A stretch of 64,000 nucleotides of DNA. Source: an uncultured Lachnospiraceae bacterium. GTDB lineage: Bacteria; Bacillota; Clostridia; Lachnospirales; Lachnospiraceae. Shown one piece after another: positions 1-9,045 of the stretch (position 1 is its first letter; each line of letters starts with the position of its first letter). The position numbers were made by a program, and so were the translations under genes. Under the pieces are notes generated by a model, which was given only the letters and a program-made list of their open reading frames with translations, was not told where the DNA came from and did no database searches. The stretch is from positions 27,207 to 91,206 of the forward strand of contig URDN01000005.1 of NCBI GenBank assembly GCA_900546495.1, read 5' to 3'.

Positions 1-909
1 CAGACCACAGTAAACCATCGGGTTTACTTTCTTATATCCCGGTAATGGCTCAGCACACGGTTTGGAACGGTTAGTAATCGTATCACCCACGCGGGTATCC
101 TGTACATTCTTAATACTGGCAGTAATATAGCCTACCATACCGGCAGACAATTCTTCACACGGAATAAACTGACCGGCACCAAAATAACCAACTTCCACAA
201 CATCTGCCGTCGCTCCTGTCGCCATCATTTTGATCGGTGTACCGACGCGGACGGTTCCCTCTTTGATACGACAGAAAACAATAACACCTTTGTACGCATC
301 GTACAGAGAGTCAAAGATCAATGCCTGCAGTGGTGCCTTCGGATCTCCCGTCGGAGCCGGGATTTTCTCCACAATCTGCTCCAGTACCTGATCTACATTC
401 AGACCTGTTTTTGCGGAAATCTGTGGTGCATCATGAGCTTCCAAACCGATGACATCCTCGATTTCCTCAATGACGCGCTCCGGATCCGCACTCGGCAGAT
501 CGATCTTGTTAATAACCGGCATAACATCCAAGTCATGATCCAGTGCCAGATATACGTTCGCCAGCGTCTGTGCCTCGATACCCTGTGCCGCATCCACGAC
601 AAGAATTGCACCGTCACAGGCTGCCAGGCTTCGTGAAACCTCATAGTTGAAATCCACATGACCCGGCGTATCGATCAGATTGAAGATATACTCCTCCCCG
701 TCTTTTGCCTTATAAATAATACGAACCGTCTGCGCTTTGATGGTAATACCACGCTCACGCTCCAGATCCATATTGTCCAGCACCTGAGACTGCATCTCAC
801 GGCTGGTCAACAGTCCTGTCATTTCGATGATTCGGTCTGCCAGGGTAGATTTACCATGATCAATATGTGCAATAATACAAAAATTTCTGATTTTACTCTG
901 ATCTATCAC
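1..909 (-). CDS. lepA: Elongation factor 4 (LepA), C-terminus cut by window edge
   Basis: Translational GTPase that back-translocates or remodels stalled ribosomes. The visible 303 residues begin at a GTG codon preceded by a GGAGG site seven bases upstream. The G1 motif AHIDHGKST lies at residues 14-22, DTPGHVDF near residue 80 and NKIDLPSADPE follows. Domain II continues to the window edge. The family is about 600 residues long, so roughly half is missing only because the window ends. The gene is divergent from the malic enzyme gene, with about 410 bases between them. The call is near certain; only the start (GTG rather than a later codon) is inferred. Confidence 0.96.
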   Translation of the reverse strand, partial: MIDQSKIRNFCIIAHIDHGKSTLADRIIEMTGLLTSREMQSQVLDNMDLERERGITIKAQTVRIIYKAKDGEEYIFNLIDTPGHVDFNYEVSRSLAACDGAILVVDAAQGIEAQTLANVYLALDHDLDVMPVINKIDLPSADPERVIEEIEDVIGLEAHDAPQISAKTGLNVDQVLEQIVEKIPAPTGDPKAPLQALIFDSLYDAYKGVIVFCRIKEGTVRVGTPIKMMATGATADVVEVGYFGAGQFIPCEELSAGMVGYITASIKNVQDTRVGDTITNRSKPCAEPLPGYKKVNPMVYCGL

Positions 910-1258
910 TAAAATTCCTCCATATTTTTGTTATCTGATCTATGCAATTATTTCGCAATTCATTTACGAATGCGCATAACATCCCAATATTAACTATAAT
1001 TTTAACATTGAACCCGGGAAATAGCAAGTTTTACATAAGTTCCCATGGAATAATTCATATTTTTTATGTCACAGCTCACTCATCACATGGATTCAGGTAA
1101 TGATCATGCTTGCATGAGGAATTACCTGGATACATAGTGATGAAGGGAGCGCCTTTTTATGAGCAAAAACAGTAGCAAAGCTACGGAGAAGCCCGAAAGG
1201 GCGTTTTGCGAATGGCGCGTGTAAACTGTAACTTTTTTATTTCCTTATCTTCGTTTCC
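910..1258. other. Divergent intergenic region with nested inverted repeats
   Basis: No convincing gene lies between lepA and the malic enzyme. An imperfect long hairpin spans 1081-1142: CATCAC pairs with GTGATG, CAGGTAAT (1094-1101) with ATTACCTG (1121-1128), and CATG with CATG. Two small hairpins follow: GTAGC/GCTAC near 1172-1184, and GCCC-gaaa-GGGC near 1191-1202 with a GNRA-type tetraloop. A 20-codon frame starting at 1159 with an AAGGGAG upstream reads through these hairpins. It is probably incidental, because the related repeat copy near 37280 is in another frame. The stretch 1202-1222 is repeated at 37279-37299. Confidence 0.5.
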
Positions 1259-1287
1259 TTGATTTGTCGTTTTTTTGATGGTATGAT
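1259..1287 (+). promoter_or_regulatory. Probable housekeeping promoter of the malic enzyme operon
   Basis: TTGATT at 1259-1264 and TATGAT at 1282-1287 are separated by 17 bases and lie about 33 bases before the start codon. The AAAGGAG ribosome binding site is at 1305-1311. This is a good match to a sigma-A promoter by sequence only. Confidence 0.6.
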
Positions 1288-1319
1288 AGGCAGGAAATGA
1301 ATGCAAAGGAGCAAAGAAA

Positions 1320-2474
1320 ATGGACGTTAATGAAAAAGCTTTAGAATTACATAAACAGTGGAATGGAAAACTTACCACAGAAGCAAAATCTCCGGTAAAA
1401 ACCCGCGAAGATTTATCCCTTGCCTATACACCGGGTGTTGCAGAGCCTTGTAAAGTCATTGCAAAAGATCCTGCTGCTGCCTACACCTACACAATGAAAG
1501 CAAATACCGTTGCCGTTGTTTCTGACGGAAGTGCCGTTCTCGGCCTCGGAAATATCGGTGCCCTTGCCGCTATGCCGGTTATGGAAGGAAAATGTGTACT
1601 GTTCAAAGAATTTGCAGATGTAAATGCAGTTCCGATTGTTCTGGATACACAGGATACCGATGAGATCATCCGTACCGTTGCAAACATCGCACCGACTTTC
1701 GGCGGCATCAATCTGGAAGATATCTCTGCACCAAGATGTTTTGAGATTGAAGAAAAATTAAAATCCATGCTGGATATCCCGGTTTTCCATGATGATCAGC
1801 ACGGTACTGCCATCGTTGTTCTCGCTGGTATCATCAATGGTCTGCGCGTGACAGGCAAGAAAAAAGAAGACTGCCGTGTCGTTGTAAACGGTGCCGGTTC
1901 TGCCGGAGTTGCCATCACAAAATTACTGCTCACCTACGGTTTCAAACACGTAACCATGTGTGACAAACTTGGTATCATCGGCAAAGATTATCCGGATCTG
2001 AACTGGATGCAGCAGAAAATGACAGAAGTAACAAACTTAGAAAACCAGACTGGCTCTTTAGCAGATGCTCTGCGCGGTGCTGATATTTTTGTCGGTGTTT
2101 CTGCTCCGAATATCGTATCTGCAGAAATGGTTGCTTCTATGAATAAAGATGCCATCCTCTTTGCTATGGCAAATCCGGTTCCGGAGATCATGCCGGATGT
2201 TGCAAAAGCAGCCGGTGCAAAAGTTGTTGGAACAGGAAGAAGTGATTTTCCAAATCAGGTAAACAACGTTATCGCATTCCCTGGTATCTTCAAAGGTGCA
2301 CTGGAGGGACATGCACGTCAGATCACAGAAGAAATGAAACTTGCTGCCGCAAAAGCCATTGCCGGACTTGTCAGCGATGAAGAATTAGATGAAGACTTCA
2401 TTATGCCGGAGCCGTTTGATCCACGTGTTTCAGATGTTGTCAGTCAGGCAGTAAAATCTCATATCGAAGCATAA
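1320..2474 (+). CDS. NAD(P)-dependent malic enzyme (short bacterial form)
   Basis: Oxidative decarboxylation of malate to pyruvate and CO2 with reduction of NAD(P), in the cytosol. At 384 residues it matches the short single-domain bacterial/archaeal malic enzymes and carries no phosphotransacetylase fusion. The SLAYTPGVAEPC segment holds the catalytic Tyr36, Lys91 is in the EGKCVLFKEF segment, and a metal-binding region is at FHDDQHGTA (156-164). The Rossmann glycine motif NGAGSAG is at 190-196. The start has an AAAGGAG site eight bases upstream. It is the first gene of a three-gene plus-strand run, with the next ORF starting five bases after its stop. Co-factor preference cannot be judged from sequence alone. 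Confidence 0.94.
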   Translation: MDVNEKALELHKQWNGKLTTEAKSPVKTREDLSLAYTPGVAEPCKVIAKDPAAAYTYTMKANTVAVVSDGSAVLGLGNIGALAAMPVMEGKCVLFKEFADVNAVPIVLDTQDTDEIIRTVANIAPTFGGINLEDISAPRCFEIEEKLKSMLDIPVFHDDQHGTAIVVLAGIINGLRVTGKKKEDCRVVVNGAGSAGVAITKLLLTYGFKHVTMCDKLGIIGKDYPDLNWMQQKMTEVTNLENQTGSLADALRGADIFVGVSAPNIVSAEMVASMNKDAILFAMANPVPEIMPDVAKAAGAKVVGTGRSDFPNQVNNVIAFPGIFKGALEGHARQITEEMKLAAAKAIAGLVSDEELDEDFIMPEPFDPRVSDVVSQAVKSHIEA

Positions 2475-2478
2475 GATT

Positions 2479-3393
2479 ATGAATGCAAACCGCTATTATT
2501 CACTGGATACTTATTTAAAAGAAACTTTCGGCGAAAAAGTATATCGTATTTCCTTAAATGGCGGCATGACCTGTCCAAATCGTGACGGAACAAAAGGAAC
2601 CCGCGGCTGCATCTTCTGCAGTCGCGGTGGTTCCGGTGATTTTGCGGAAAACAGTCTGTTATCTGTAACCGAACAGATTGAAGCCGGTCGCAAAAAACTC
2701 GCGTCCAAGACAAACTGTCGCAAATTCATTGCTTATTTTCAGGCATATACGAATACATATGCACCGGTATCGTATCTCCGCCCACTATTTATGGAAGCAA
2801 TTCTGCATCCCGACATCGTCGTTCTCTCTGTTGCCACCCGCCCGGACTGTATCACACCGGAAACCCTTTCTCTTTTATCGGAATTGAATGAGATAAAACC
2901 TGTGTGGATCGAATTTGGACTTCAGACAATTCATGATGAAACTGCCGCCTTTATCCGCAGGGAATTTTCTCTTTCCTGCTATGAACAGGCAGTTGCAGAA
3001 CTGAAACGTCGGGATATTTCTGTGATCAGTCATATCATTCTCGGTCTGCCCGGTGAAACAATGAAACAGATGTTAGAAACCGTGGACTATGTGGCATATT
3101 CCGGAATTTCCGGTGTCAAGCTGCAGTTATTGCATGTGTTATCCGACACAGATCTGGCAGATTACTATGCCACACATCCGTTTCCTCTTTTTTCCATGGA
3201 AGATTATTGCGATTTCATCGTAACATGTCTGGAACATCTGCCACCTTCCATGGTTGTACACAGAATTACCGGAGACGGACCGCGCAAACTTCTGATAGCA
3301 CCATTATGGAGTACCGACAAAAAGAGAGTGTTGAACACTATTCATCGAAGACTCCGGGAACGCGATGCCTATCAGGGAGCCGATTTTACATAG
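2479..3393 (+). CDS. TIGR01212-type (YhcC-like) radical SAM protein
   Basis: A 304-residue radical SAM enzyme of unknown substrate. Cysteines at 32, 44 and 47 (C-x11-C-x2-C) form the family's cluster site, where the spacing before the CxxC is longer than in classical radical SAM enzymes. Other segments seen are the SAM-binding and barrel segments FGLQTIHDETAAFIRR and SHIILGLPGET. It begins five bases after the malic enzyme stop and is probably co-transcribed. The E. coli relative YhcC is also uncharacterised. The family call is firm; the reaction is not known and no link to malate metabolism should be assumed. Confidence 0.87.
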   Translation: MNANRYYSLDTYLKETFGEKVYRISLNGGMTCPNRDGTKGTRGCIFCSRGGSGDFAENSLLSVTEQIEAGRKKLASKTNCRKFIAYFQAYTNTYAPVSYLRPLFMEAILHPDIVVLSVATRPDCITPETLSLLSELNEIKPVWIEFGLQTIHDETAAFIRREFSLSCYEQAVAELKRRDISVISHIILGLPGETMKQMLETVDYVAYSGISGVKLQLLHVLSDTDLADYYATHPFPLFSMEDYCDFIVTCLEHLPPSMVVHRITGDGPRKLLIAPLWSTDKKRVLNTIHRRLRERDAYQGADFT

Positions 3394-3406
3394 AAAGAAG
3401 GAACCT

Positions 3407-3922
3407 ATGTCAGATTTACATACTATGTATCGTGTGATGATTTTGTATATGTTAAATCAGGTGGAATATCCACTGACCAACACACAGATTACAAACTTCA
3501 TTCTGGAAAAAGAGTATACGAATTATTTTAAGGTTCAGGAGATTCTGTCTGACCTGATTTCTTCCCAATTGATCACCGCAGAACCTACCCACAACAATAC
3601 CCGTTACCGAATTACTCCATATGGACAGGAGACACTGAGATTTTTCCATGTAAAAATATCGGATGCGATCAAAGAAGATATCCGCACTTATTTTGTGAAA
3701 CATAATTTTGATCTGAAACAGGAAACTTCTGTCTATGCCGATTATTATAAAGTTCCCGGAGAAGGATATGCCGTGCGCTGCCGCATTCGAAATCTCGAGG
3801 CAGATATCGTGGACCTGACACTTCATGTTTCCGGCAGACAACAGGCAGAAGCAGTCTGTCTGAACTGGAAAAAGAATCATTTTCCCATTTATGAGACATT
3901 AATGGATACTTTGCTCAAATAA
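3407..3922 (+). CDS. DUF4364 family protein
   Basis: A 171-residue protein resembling DUF4364, a family common in Clostridia. The N-terminal part (about residues 5-75) has the pattern of a winged helix: LYMLNQVEYPLTNTQI, then a recognition-like helix and RITPYGQETL. A mixed alpha/beta C-terminal part follows. The upstream ATG at 3365 would overlap the previous gene. The start at 3407 has GAAGGA four bases before it and is preferred. A strong hairpin follows the stop. It may be a DNA-binding regulator, but only the winged-helix appearance supports that. Confidence 0.75.
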   Translation: MSDLHTMYRVMILYMLNQVEYPLTNTQITNFILEKEYTNYFKVQEILSDLISSQLITAEPTHNNTRYRITPYGQETLRFFHVKISDAIKEDIRTYFVKHNFDLKQETSVYADYYKVPGEGYAVRCRIRNLEADIVDLTLHVSGRQQAEAVCLNWKKNHFPIYETLMDTLLK

Positions 3923-3923
3923 C

Positions 3924-3990
3924 AAGAACGTATCACATTTCAACATTTTGTCTGCACGACACTATATTGAAAATGATACGTTCTTTTTTT
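3924..3990. terminator. Convergent terminator
   Basis: A 12-base stem, AAGAACGTATCA at 3924-3935 with TGATACGTTCTT at 3974-3985, is followed by a T run to 3990. It sits between the DUF4364 gene and the oppositely oriented flavin reductase gene and may serve both. Confidence 0.75.
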
Positions 3991-4044
3991 ATTCTTTTAC
4001 GACACTAAATTTTTCCTACAGATTCTGTGAATATACATGGGTTC

Positions 4045-4611
4045 TTATTTCTGTTTCTTCACACTATAGCCAAAGGAACCGATTTTTTTTCCAAGTTCAA
4101 AATATTCTCCATGAGAATATGCGGTCAATCCAATATCATTGAGATGGAATTTTCCCTTTTCATCCATATATTTCGGATTGACAGAAACTGCTGTCACCTC
4201 TGCCAGAAACATATCATGGGAACCAAGTTCGATGATCTGTTTTACTTTGCACTCAATGCTAACCGGGCTTTCTGCAATTCCCGGTGCCGCAATGGTTTTG
4301 GACTCACAAGGCGTCAGATTCATCTCTTTGAATTTGTCTACATCTCTGCCGGATTTAACCCCGCAATAATCGGTGGCAAACGTCAGATCGTTGGTTGTCA
4401 GATTGATCACAAACTCGCTGGTTTCTTTGATAATTTCATAAGAATAACGCTCTTTTCGTACGGAAATAGACACCATTGCCGGATCAGAGCAGATAGTTCC
4501 TGCCCATGCCACGGTAATAATGTTCGGTCTCTCATCCGGACGCTTACAGCTGATCATAACTGCCGGTACCGGATACAACATATTTCCCGGTTTCCAAAAT
4601 TCTCTTTCCAT
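4045..4611 (-). CDS. Flavin reductase family (FMN-binding split-barrel) protein
   Basis: A 188-residue flavoredoxin-like protein. It has the family pattern of an N-terminal strand with NMLYPVPAVMISC, followed by the FMN-contact segments NIITVAWAGTICSDPAMVSISVR (split here by the usual loop) and FVINLTTNDL. The C-terminal GKKIGSFGYSVKK tail is typical. Such proteins bind FMN and act in electron transfer or reduce flavins, in the cytosol; the physiological partner is unknown. It starts after an AGGAG site and lies downstream of the pyrophosphatase gene on the same strand. No paired monooxygenase is nearby. Confidence 0.85.
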   Translation of the reverse strand: MEREFWKPGNMLYPVPAVMISCKRPDERPNIITVAWAGTICSDPAMVSISVRKERYSYEIIKETSEFVINLTTNDLTFATDYCGVKSGRDVDKFKEMNLTPCESKTIAAPGIAESPVSIECKVKQIIELGSHDMFLAEVTAVSVNPKYMDEKGKFHLNDIGLTAYSHGEYFELGKKIGSFGYSVKKQK

Positions 4612-4700
4612 ATCGCTCTCCTGCTTTTTTCAAACTTTCTATCCATATTCTTTTCAGATGCATTTTCTTAAAAGTTCTGAAAAATCTCTGTCAAACTTCC

Positions 4701-6356
4701 CTACTGATCCTGCATCGCAGACATAAACATTGGAATTAACTGTTTCTTTCTGGATACTACGCCTTTCAGCACATGGTATACGCCCTCTTTGTGTACCGGA
4801 AATGCTTTTTCCACCAATTCATTCGCATGCTCTCCCTCACAGATCAGATAAGTGGTCTCCTCGATGATATTAGTCAGCATCACGAATACCATTTCAATTT
4901 TTCGTTCAGCCATCGCTTCCCGCAGATACGGAAGCAGTTTGTCTCTGACCTGATCCAGCTCATCCTGTGTCATAGCACTAATCTGACCTACACCAAAATC
5001 TACGCCATTCTGACTGAAGGTCTTGAAATCCTGATAGAAGATTTCTTCCGGAGTCTTGCTTCCGAAATCACTTCCCGCCTGGAACATTGCTTTTGCATGC
5101 CCTTCAGTATTGATTCCGGCAATTCCTGCAAGCTCCTCTGCCACTGCTTTATCTAACAGAGTACAGGTAGGAGAACGGTACATCAGTGTATCAGACAAAA
5201 TTGCAGAGCAAAGCAGTCCTGCGATGTTTTTGTTAATCTCCACATTCTGCTCACGATACATCTGATAAATGATCGTTGCAGTACAACCAAGAGGCTGATT
5301 ACGGAAAAATACCGGAGAAATCGTCTCCAGACTTCCAATTCTGTGGTGATCGATGATTTCCAGAATATCAGCGCCGCTGATTCCGTCAACTGCCTGTGTT
5401 TTTTCATTATGATCCACCAGAATCAACTGTTTCTTCTTCATATTCAACAGGTTTCGTCTGGAAATCATTCCTACATATTTTCCATCATTATCTAAAACCG
5501 GGAAATCACGATGTTTCTCTTTTGACATAATCTCACGCACATCGTCAATATATTCCTCAAGTTCAAAGGTAACAAGCTGATCCCGACGCATGAAAAACTT
5601 GATCGGCATACTCTGGTTGACCAGACGTGCTGCCGTATAAGTATCATAATCTGTAGTAATTACTACACAGTTTCTCTCCGCAGCCATTTTGATGATAGAT
5701 TTCGGAACCTGCGGACTTCCTGCAATGATCAGACAGCTTGCATTACATTCCAACGCACAAACCTGTGCATCATAACGGTTACCCATGATAACCAGATCAT
5801 CGTCATCCAGAAATTGCTCCATTGTCTCTGGATTTGCAGAGCCGACCACAACTTTTCCCTTCATAAAATAAGCATGTTCGTTTCCACAAAGCAACTGACC
5901 ATCCAAAGTATCTACAATATTCTGATACTGTGTTTTCGCTCTGGACAAAATACTGTTATCATAGACATCCATATAGGAAGTTGCAATATCACCGGTAATG
6001 ATCAGACCTTCCAGATTATTATCTGCATCTGTAACCGGTAATGTTACAACATTTTGTTCTTTCATCATTTCCCATGCACGTTTCAGAGAAATTTTCCCGC
6101 TGACACCCGGTGTCTTTCGGATTTCAATATCTTTTACCTGGGCACCTACATCTGTAATCAGTCCCGGAGATTTCACTCCAAAGGTCTTCAGCACATATTT
6201 GGTTTCTTCATTTAATTCTCCCGCACGTTTTGCTTCGTAACGCCCCTCATCTGACTGATTCTTTAAATTTGCATATGCAATCGCCGCGCAGATAGAATCT
6301 GTGTCCGGATTCTTATGACCAACGACCCATACTTTCTTCTTTTCCTCTATAGCCAT
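4701..6356 (-). CDS. Manganese-dependent inorganic pyrophosphatase with CBS and DRTGG domains
   Basis: Family II (DHH) pyrophosphatase that hydrolyses PPi to phosphate. From the chosen start (551 residues), the metal-binding GHKNPDTDS lies at 13-21 (His14, Asp18, Asp20). A first CBS domain spans about 75-130, a DRTGG-like insert about 140-250 and a second CBS about 250-308. VDHNE follows at 314-318 and the DHH triad at 336-338, then the DHHA2 domain. CBS inserts in this family sense adenine nucleotides; DRTGG-containing members bind diadenosine polyphosphates in related clostridia (family knowledge). The open frame reaches 6479 in an ATGA overlap with the upstream regulator, but the extra 41 residues look non-homologous. 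The ATG at 6356 has AGGAGA 12 bases upstream. Confidence 0.9.
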   Translation of the reverse strand: MAIEEKKKVWVVGHKNPDTDSICAAIAYANLKNQSDEGRYEAKRAGELNEETKYVLKTFGVKSPGLITDVGAQVKDIEIRKTPGVSGKISLKRAWEMMKEQNVVTLPVTDADNNLEGLIITGDIATSYMDVYDNSILSRAKTQYQNIVDTLDGQLLCGNEHAYFMKGKVVVGSANPETMEQFLDDDDLVIMGNRYDAQVCALECNASCLIIAGSPQVPKSIIKMAAERNCVVITTDYDTYTAARLVNQSMPIKFFMRRDQLVTFELEEYIDDVREIMSKEKHRDFPVLDNDGKYVGMISRRNLLNMKKKQLILVDHNEKTQAVDGISGADILEIIDHHRIGSLETISPVFFRNQPLGCTATIIYQMYREQNVEINKNIAGLLCSAILSDTLMYRSPTCTLLDKAVAEELAGIAGINTEGHAKAMFQAGSDFGSKTPEEIFYQDFKTFSQNGVDFGVGQISAMTQDELDQVRDKLLPYLREAMAERKIEMVFVMLTNIIEETTYLICEGEHANELVEKAFPVHKEGVYHVLKGVVSRKKQLIPMFMSAMQDQ

Positions 6357-6443
6357 ATTATCGGTTGCTCTCCTATACCCTTTATTTTGGGAACAGTCCT
6401 CTTCCATTCCCACCTCAATTAAGTCAATTAATAAACGTGTAAC

Positions 6444-6476
6444 TACCCAGTGCATTTCTGTCACTGGGTATTTTTT
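6444..6476. other. Hairpin between regulator stop and pyrophosphatase start
   Basis: TACCCAGTG (6444-6452) pairs with CACTGGGTA (6462-6470). The T run (6471-6476) lies on the plus-strand side, so as an intrinsic terminator it would face the wrong way. On the minus-strand mRNA it is a stem-loop in the leader of the pyrophosphatase gene. Confidence 0.4.
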
Positions 6477-7594
6477 CATTGTATCACTTCATTTTTATTT
6501 TGGCAACTACCTAATACGCTATTTCTGTGAGTTCTTACCATCATTGCAATTTTAAACAACATGGCATCTTCAAACGTACGGATATCCAAACTAATCTTCT
6601 TCTCAATCCGTTCCAGACGATACACCAGAGTATTTCGGTGAATATATAACTGGCGGGCAGTCTCTGAAATATTCAGATTATTGTCAAAAAGCTGACGGAT
6701 TGTTGCCATCGTTTCCTCATCCAGTTCCATATCCGCATGTTCTCCCAGAACCTCTTCTAAAAACAGATCACACATTTCTACAGAAAGCTGCGAAATCAGT
6801 CGTCCAAGTCCAAGTCTTCTATAATAAAACACCCGTTCATCATCCGTGAATACCATGCCAACCTTAAGTGCCATGGATGCCTGACGATATTTTTCATGGA
6901 ACAGGACAAAATCTTCCGCGGCATCGGTATATCCGACCCATGCATTGCACATAGCTTCCATCTGCAAGTTGTCAATGATTCTTCTGGCAAACTGATCATT
7001 TTCCACATCGATTCCACGGACATTTTTGATAAGCACCATTTTCTTATCATCCACGTCAATCAGATAATCCACCCCATACACCACAAACATGTTTTTCAGC
7101 ATTTCCAGAACAATCTCATTCTGTTCATCTGCAAACTGAATCACAAAAATCATGTATGTTCCATTCTTCATCCGAATCTGATGCCTTTTTTCCTGGATCT
7201 GCTGTTCGGAAAAATCACCATTTAGCAGCTGTCTCAGGAAATTAATCTCATTGGTTGGCTCCTGTGATGCCAAATAGAGATTCCGGATCTGGCAGCATGC
7301 CATCTGCCCGATGACATACGAAGCATCACCGGCTCCATTGTTGCTTACAAGCAAAATGTTCTCTGTCTGATCATTGATCTCAATTTTTAAAAAGATCCAA
7401 TTCTGGATTGTCTGACTGTCTGCCATAGATTTTGCAAACAAAACAACCAGCTCCTGAACCTTTTCTTTCAGATCAGGTACCGTAGAGGCCAGCATTTTTC
7501 CCCTTTTATTGAACAGCACAAAATCCATACGGGAGATCTGTTTCATTTCTTTTAACGCCTGTGCCAGTTTCTTTCCGGGTAAACGTTGTTCCAA
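6476..7594 (-). CDS. CdaR/PucR-type transcriptional regulator
   Basis: A 372-residue regulator of the CdaR (sugar-diacid) group. It has an N-terminal putative sensor region, a central GGDEF-like region (around YMIFVIQFADEQNEIV), and a C-terminal PucR-type helix-turn-helix. The helix-turn-helix is at about 305-355, with NLNISETARQLYIHRNT and then LVYRLERIEKK. The start is a TTG codon with AGGAGG eight bases upstream, a well-placed site that decides the start. The stop overlaps the extended frame of the pyrophosphatase gene, so the two may be co-transcribed. No diacid metabolism genes are nearby, so the effector is unknown. Confidence 0.85.
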   Translation of the reverse strand: MEQRLPGKKLAQALKEMKQISRMDFVLFNKRGKMLASTVPDLKEKVQELVVLFAKSMADSQTIQNWIFLKIEINDQTENILLVSNNGAGDASYVIGQMACCQIRNLYLASQEPTNEINFLRQLLNGDFSEQQIQEKRHQIRMKNGTYMIFVIQFADEQNEIVLEMLKNMFVVYGVDYLIDVDDKKMVLIKNVRGIDVENDQFARRIIDNLQMEAMCNAWVGYTDAAEDFVLFHEKYRQASMALKVGMVFTDDERVFYYRRLGLGRLISQLSVEMCDLFLEEVLGEHADMELDEETMATIRQLFDNNLNISETARQLYIHRNTLVYRLERIEKKISLDIRTFEDAMLFKIAMMVRTHRNSVLGSCQNKNEVIQ

Positions 7595-7615
7595 TGTCTA
7601 TCCCTCCTTAAAATG

Positions 7616-7646
7616 AAAACTGGGTATGAAACTCATACCCAGTTTT
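7616..7646 (-). terminator. Terminator after the msmK-like gene
   Basis: A perfect 14-base stem (AAAACTGGGTATGA at 7616-7629 with its complement at 7633-7646) with a three-base loop. A/T runs lie on both sides, so it could act in both directions. Confidence 0.75.
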
Positions 7647-7711
7647 CTATTGCAAAAGTGCACCAACTGTACACTTTTCATTCCTATGCATAATTCTGCA
7701 TGTTACACTTC

Positions 7712-8824
7712 TTAGTGGGAAATAATCTGCTCTGTCTCTTTATCAAAGATATGACCTTTGTCGATATCAAATGCAACGGTCACATCATCACCGTAACGGC
7801 AAGGTGTGCTGGAATCAACTTTTGCAGTCATCGTAACACCATTTGCTGTGTAGTAAAGTAATACTTCAGAACCAAGCAGCTCATATCCGGTACATTTTGC
7901 TTTGATTATGTAATCAGCATGTTTCTGCAGATACTCTGGCTCATCATCCATATCATCCGGACGAATACCAAATACAACTGTTTTTCCGTCATATCCTCCA
8001 TCTTTTAATGCTTTTGCTTTGTTTGCAGGCATTACATATGTAGTATCACCATTTGTCAATGTTACTTTATCGCCTTCTACCTTGCATACACAATCCATGA
8101 AGTTCATCTGCGGAGATCCGATAAATCCTGCAACAAACAGGTTGTCCGGCTCATTGTACAGCTTCTGCGGAGAATCTACCTGCATGATTACGCCATCTTT
8201 CATAACAACGATTCTGGTACCAAGTGTCATAGCCTCAGTCTGATCATGTGTTACATAAATGATAGTTGCACCAAGTCTCTGATGTAAAGAAGAAATCTCA
8301 GAACGCATCTGTACTCTTAATTTTGCATCCAGATTGGAAAGCGGCTCATCCATCAGGAATACTTTTGGCTCACGCACGATAGCACGTCCCATAGCAACAC
8401 GCTGTCTCTGTCCACCGGAAAGAGCTTTCGGTTTGCGATCCAGTAATTTCTCAAGGTCAAGTATTCTTGCTGCATTACGAACTTTTTTATCAATCTCATC
8501 TTTTGGCACTTTTCTTAATTTTAAAGCAAATGCCATGTTGTTATATACTGTCATATGAGGATATAAAGCATAATTCTGGAATACCATGGCGATATCTCTG
8601 TCTTTCGGCTCAACATCGTTCATTCTTTTTCCATCAATATCGAACTCACCTTCTGAAATCTCCTCCAGACCAGCAATCATACGAAGTGTTGTAGATTTAC
8701 CGCATCCGGATGGTCCAACGAAGATGATGAACTCTTTATCTGCTACATCCAAAGTAAAGTCTTTTACTGCCTCAAAACCGTTTGGATATCTCTTATAGAC
8801 ATGTTTTAATGATAATTCTGCCAT
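7712..8824 (-). CDS. msmK: Carbohydrate ABC transporter ATP-binding protein (MsmK/UgpC type)
   Basis: ATPase subunit that energises carbohydrate ABC importers. At 370 residues, Walker A GPSGCGKST is at 37-45. The LSGGQRQR signature, Walker B VFLMDEPLSNLD and the H-loop VTHDQTEAM follow in order. A C-terminal regulatory TOBE-type domain of about 130 residues is typical of MsmK/UgpC/MalK. The frame extends to 8857, but the ATG at 8824 has GGAGG 11 bases upstream. No permease or binding protein is adjacent. That fits the known habit of Firmicutes to use one shared ATPase with many sugar transporters encoded elsewhere; the sharing is inferred. Confidence 0.92.
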   Translation of the reverse strand: MAELSLKHVYKRYPNGFEAVKDFTLDVADKEFIIFVGPSGCGKSTTLRMIAGLEEISEGEFDIDGKRMNDVEPKDRDIAMVFQNYALYPHMTVYNNMAFALKLRKVPKDEIDKKVRNAARILDLEKLLDRKPKALSGGQRQRVAMGRAIVREPKVFLMDEPLSNLDAKLRVQMRSEISSLHQRLGATIIYVTHDQTEAMTLGTRIVVMKDGVIMQVDSPQKLYNEPDNLFVAGFIGSPQMNFMDCVCKVEGDKVTLTNGDTTYVMPANKAKALKDGGYDGKTVVFGIRPDDMDDEPEYLQKHADYIIKAKCTGYELLGSEVLLYYTANGVTMTAKVDSSTPCRYGDDVTVAFDIDKGHIFDKETEQIISH

Positions 8825-8883
8825 TTTTTTATTACCCTCCATAAAATAATTCTCCACAAAACACCTTGTTTTGCCATGTACTT

Positions 8884-8912
8884 ATACTAACAAATTCTGT
8901 ACGCTTTGTCAT
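8884..8912 (-). promoter_or_regulatory. Probable promoter of the msmK-like gene
   Basis: Read on the minus strand, ATGACA (8912-8907) and TAGTAT (8889-8884) are 17 bases apart and about 60 bases from the start codon. This is a reasonable sigma-A match. No catabolite-repressor site was recognised nearby. Confidence 0.5.
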
Positions 8913-9045
8913 CGGGTATTGTCACAAAATTCACATGAAAACCTTGGTATTTCTGCCAGTTTTTTGTTCACCTCTCACAATTTTTCAGTATATTGCCCAT
9001 ATGTTGTTTCTTAGCTTCGTTATTTTAACGAAACCATTCGGTAAC

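Noticed and set aside
1159..1221. 20-codon leader peptide upstream of the malic enzyme
   Set aside because: Its sequence runs through repeat hairpins, and the repeat copy at 37279 has a different frame, so coding is unlikely.
6357..6479. Extended pyrophosphatase start overlapping the regulator stop (ATGA)
   Set aside because: The extra 41 residues do not resemble family N-termini, which begin a few residues before VWVVGHKNPDTDS; kept the ATG at 6356, although translational coupling remains possible.
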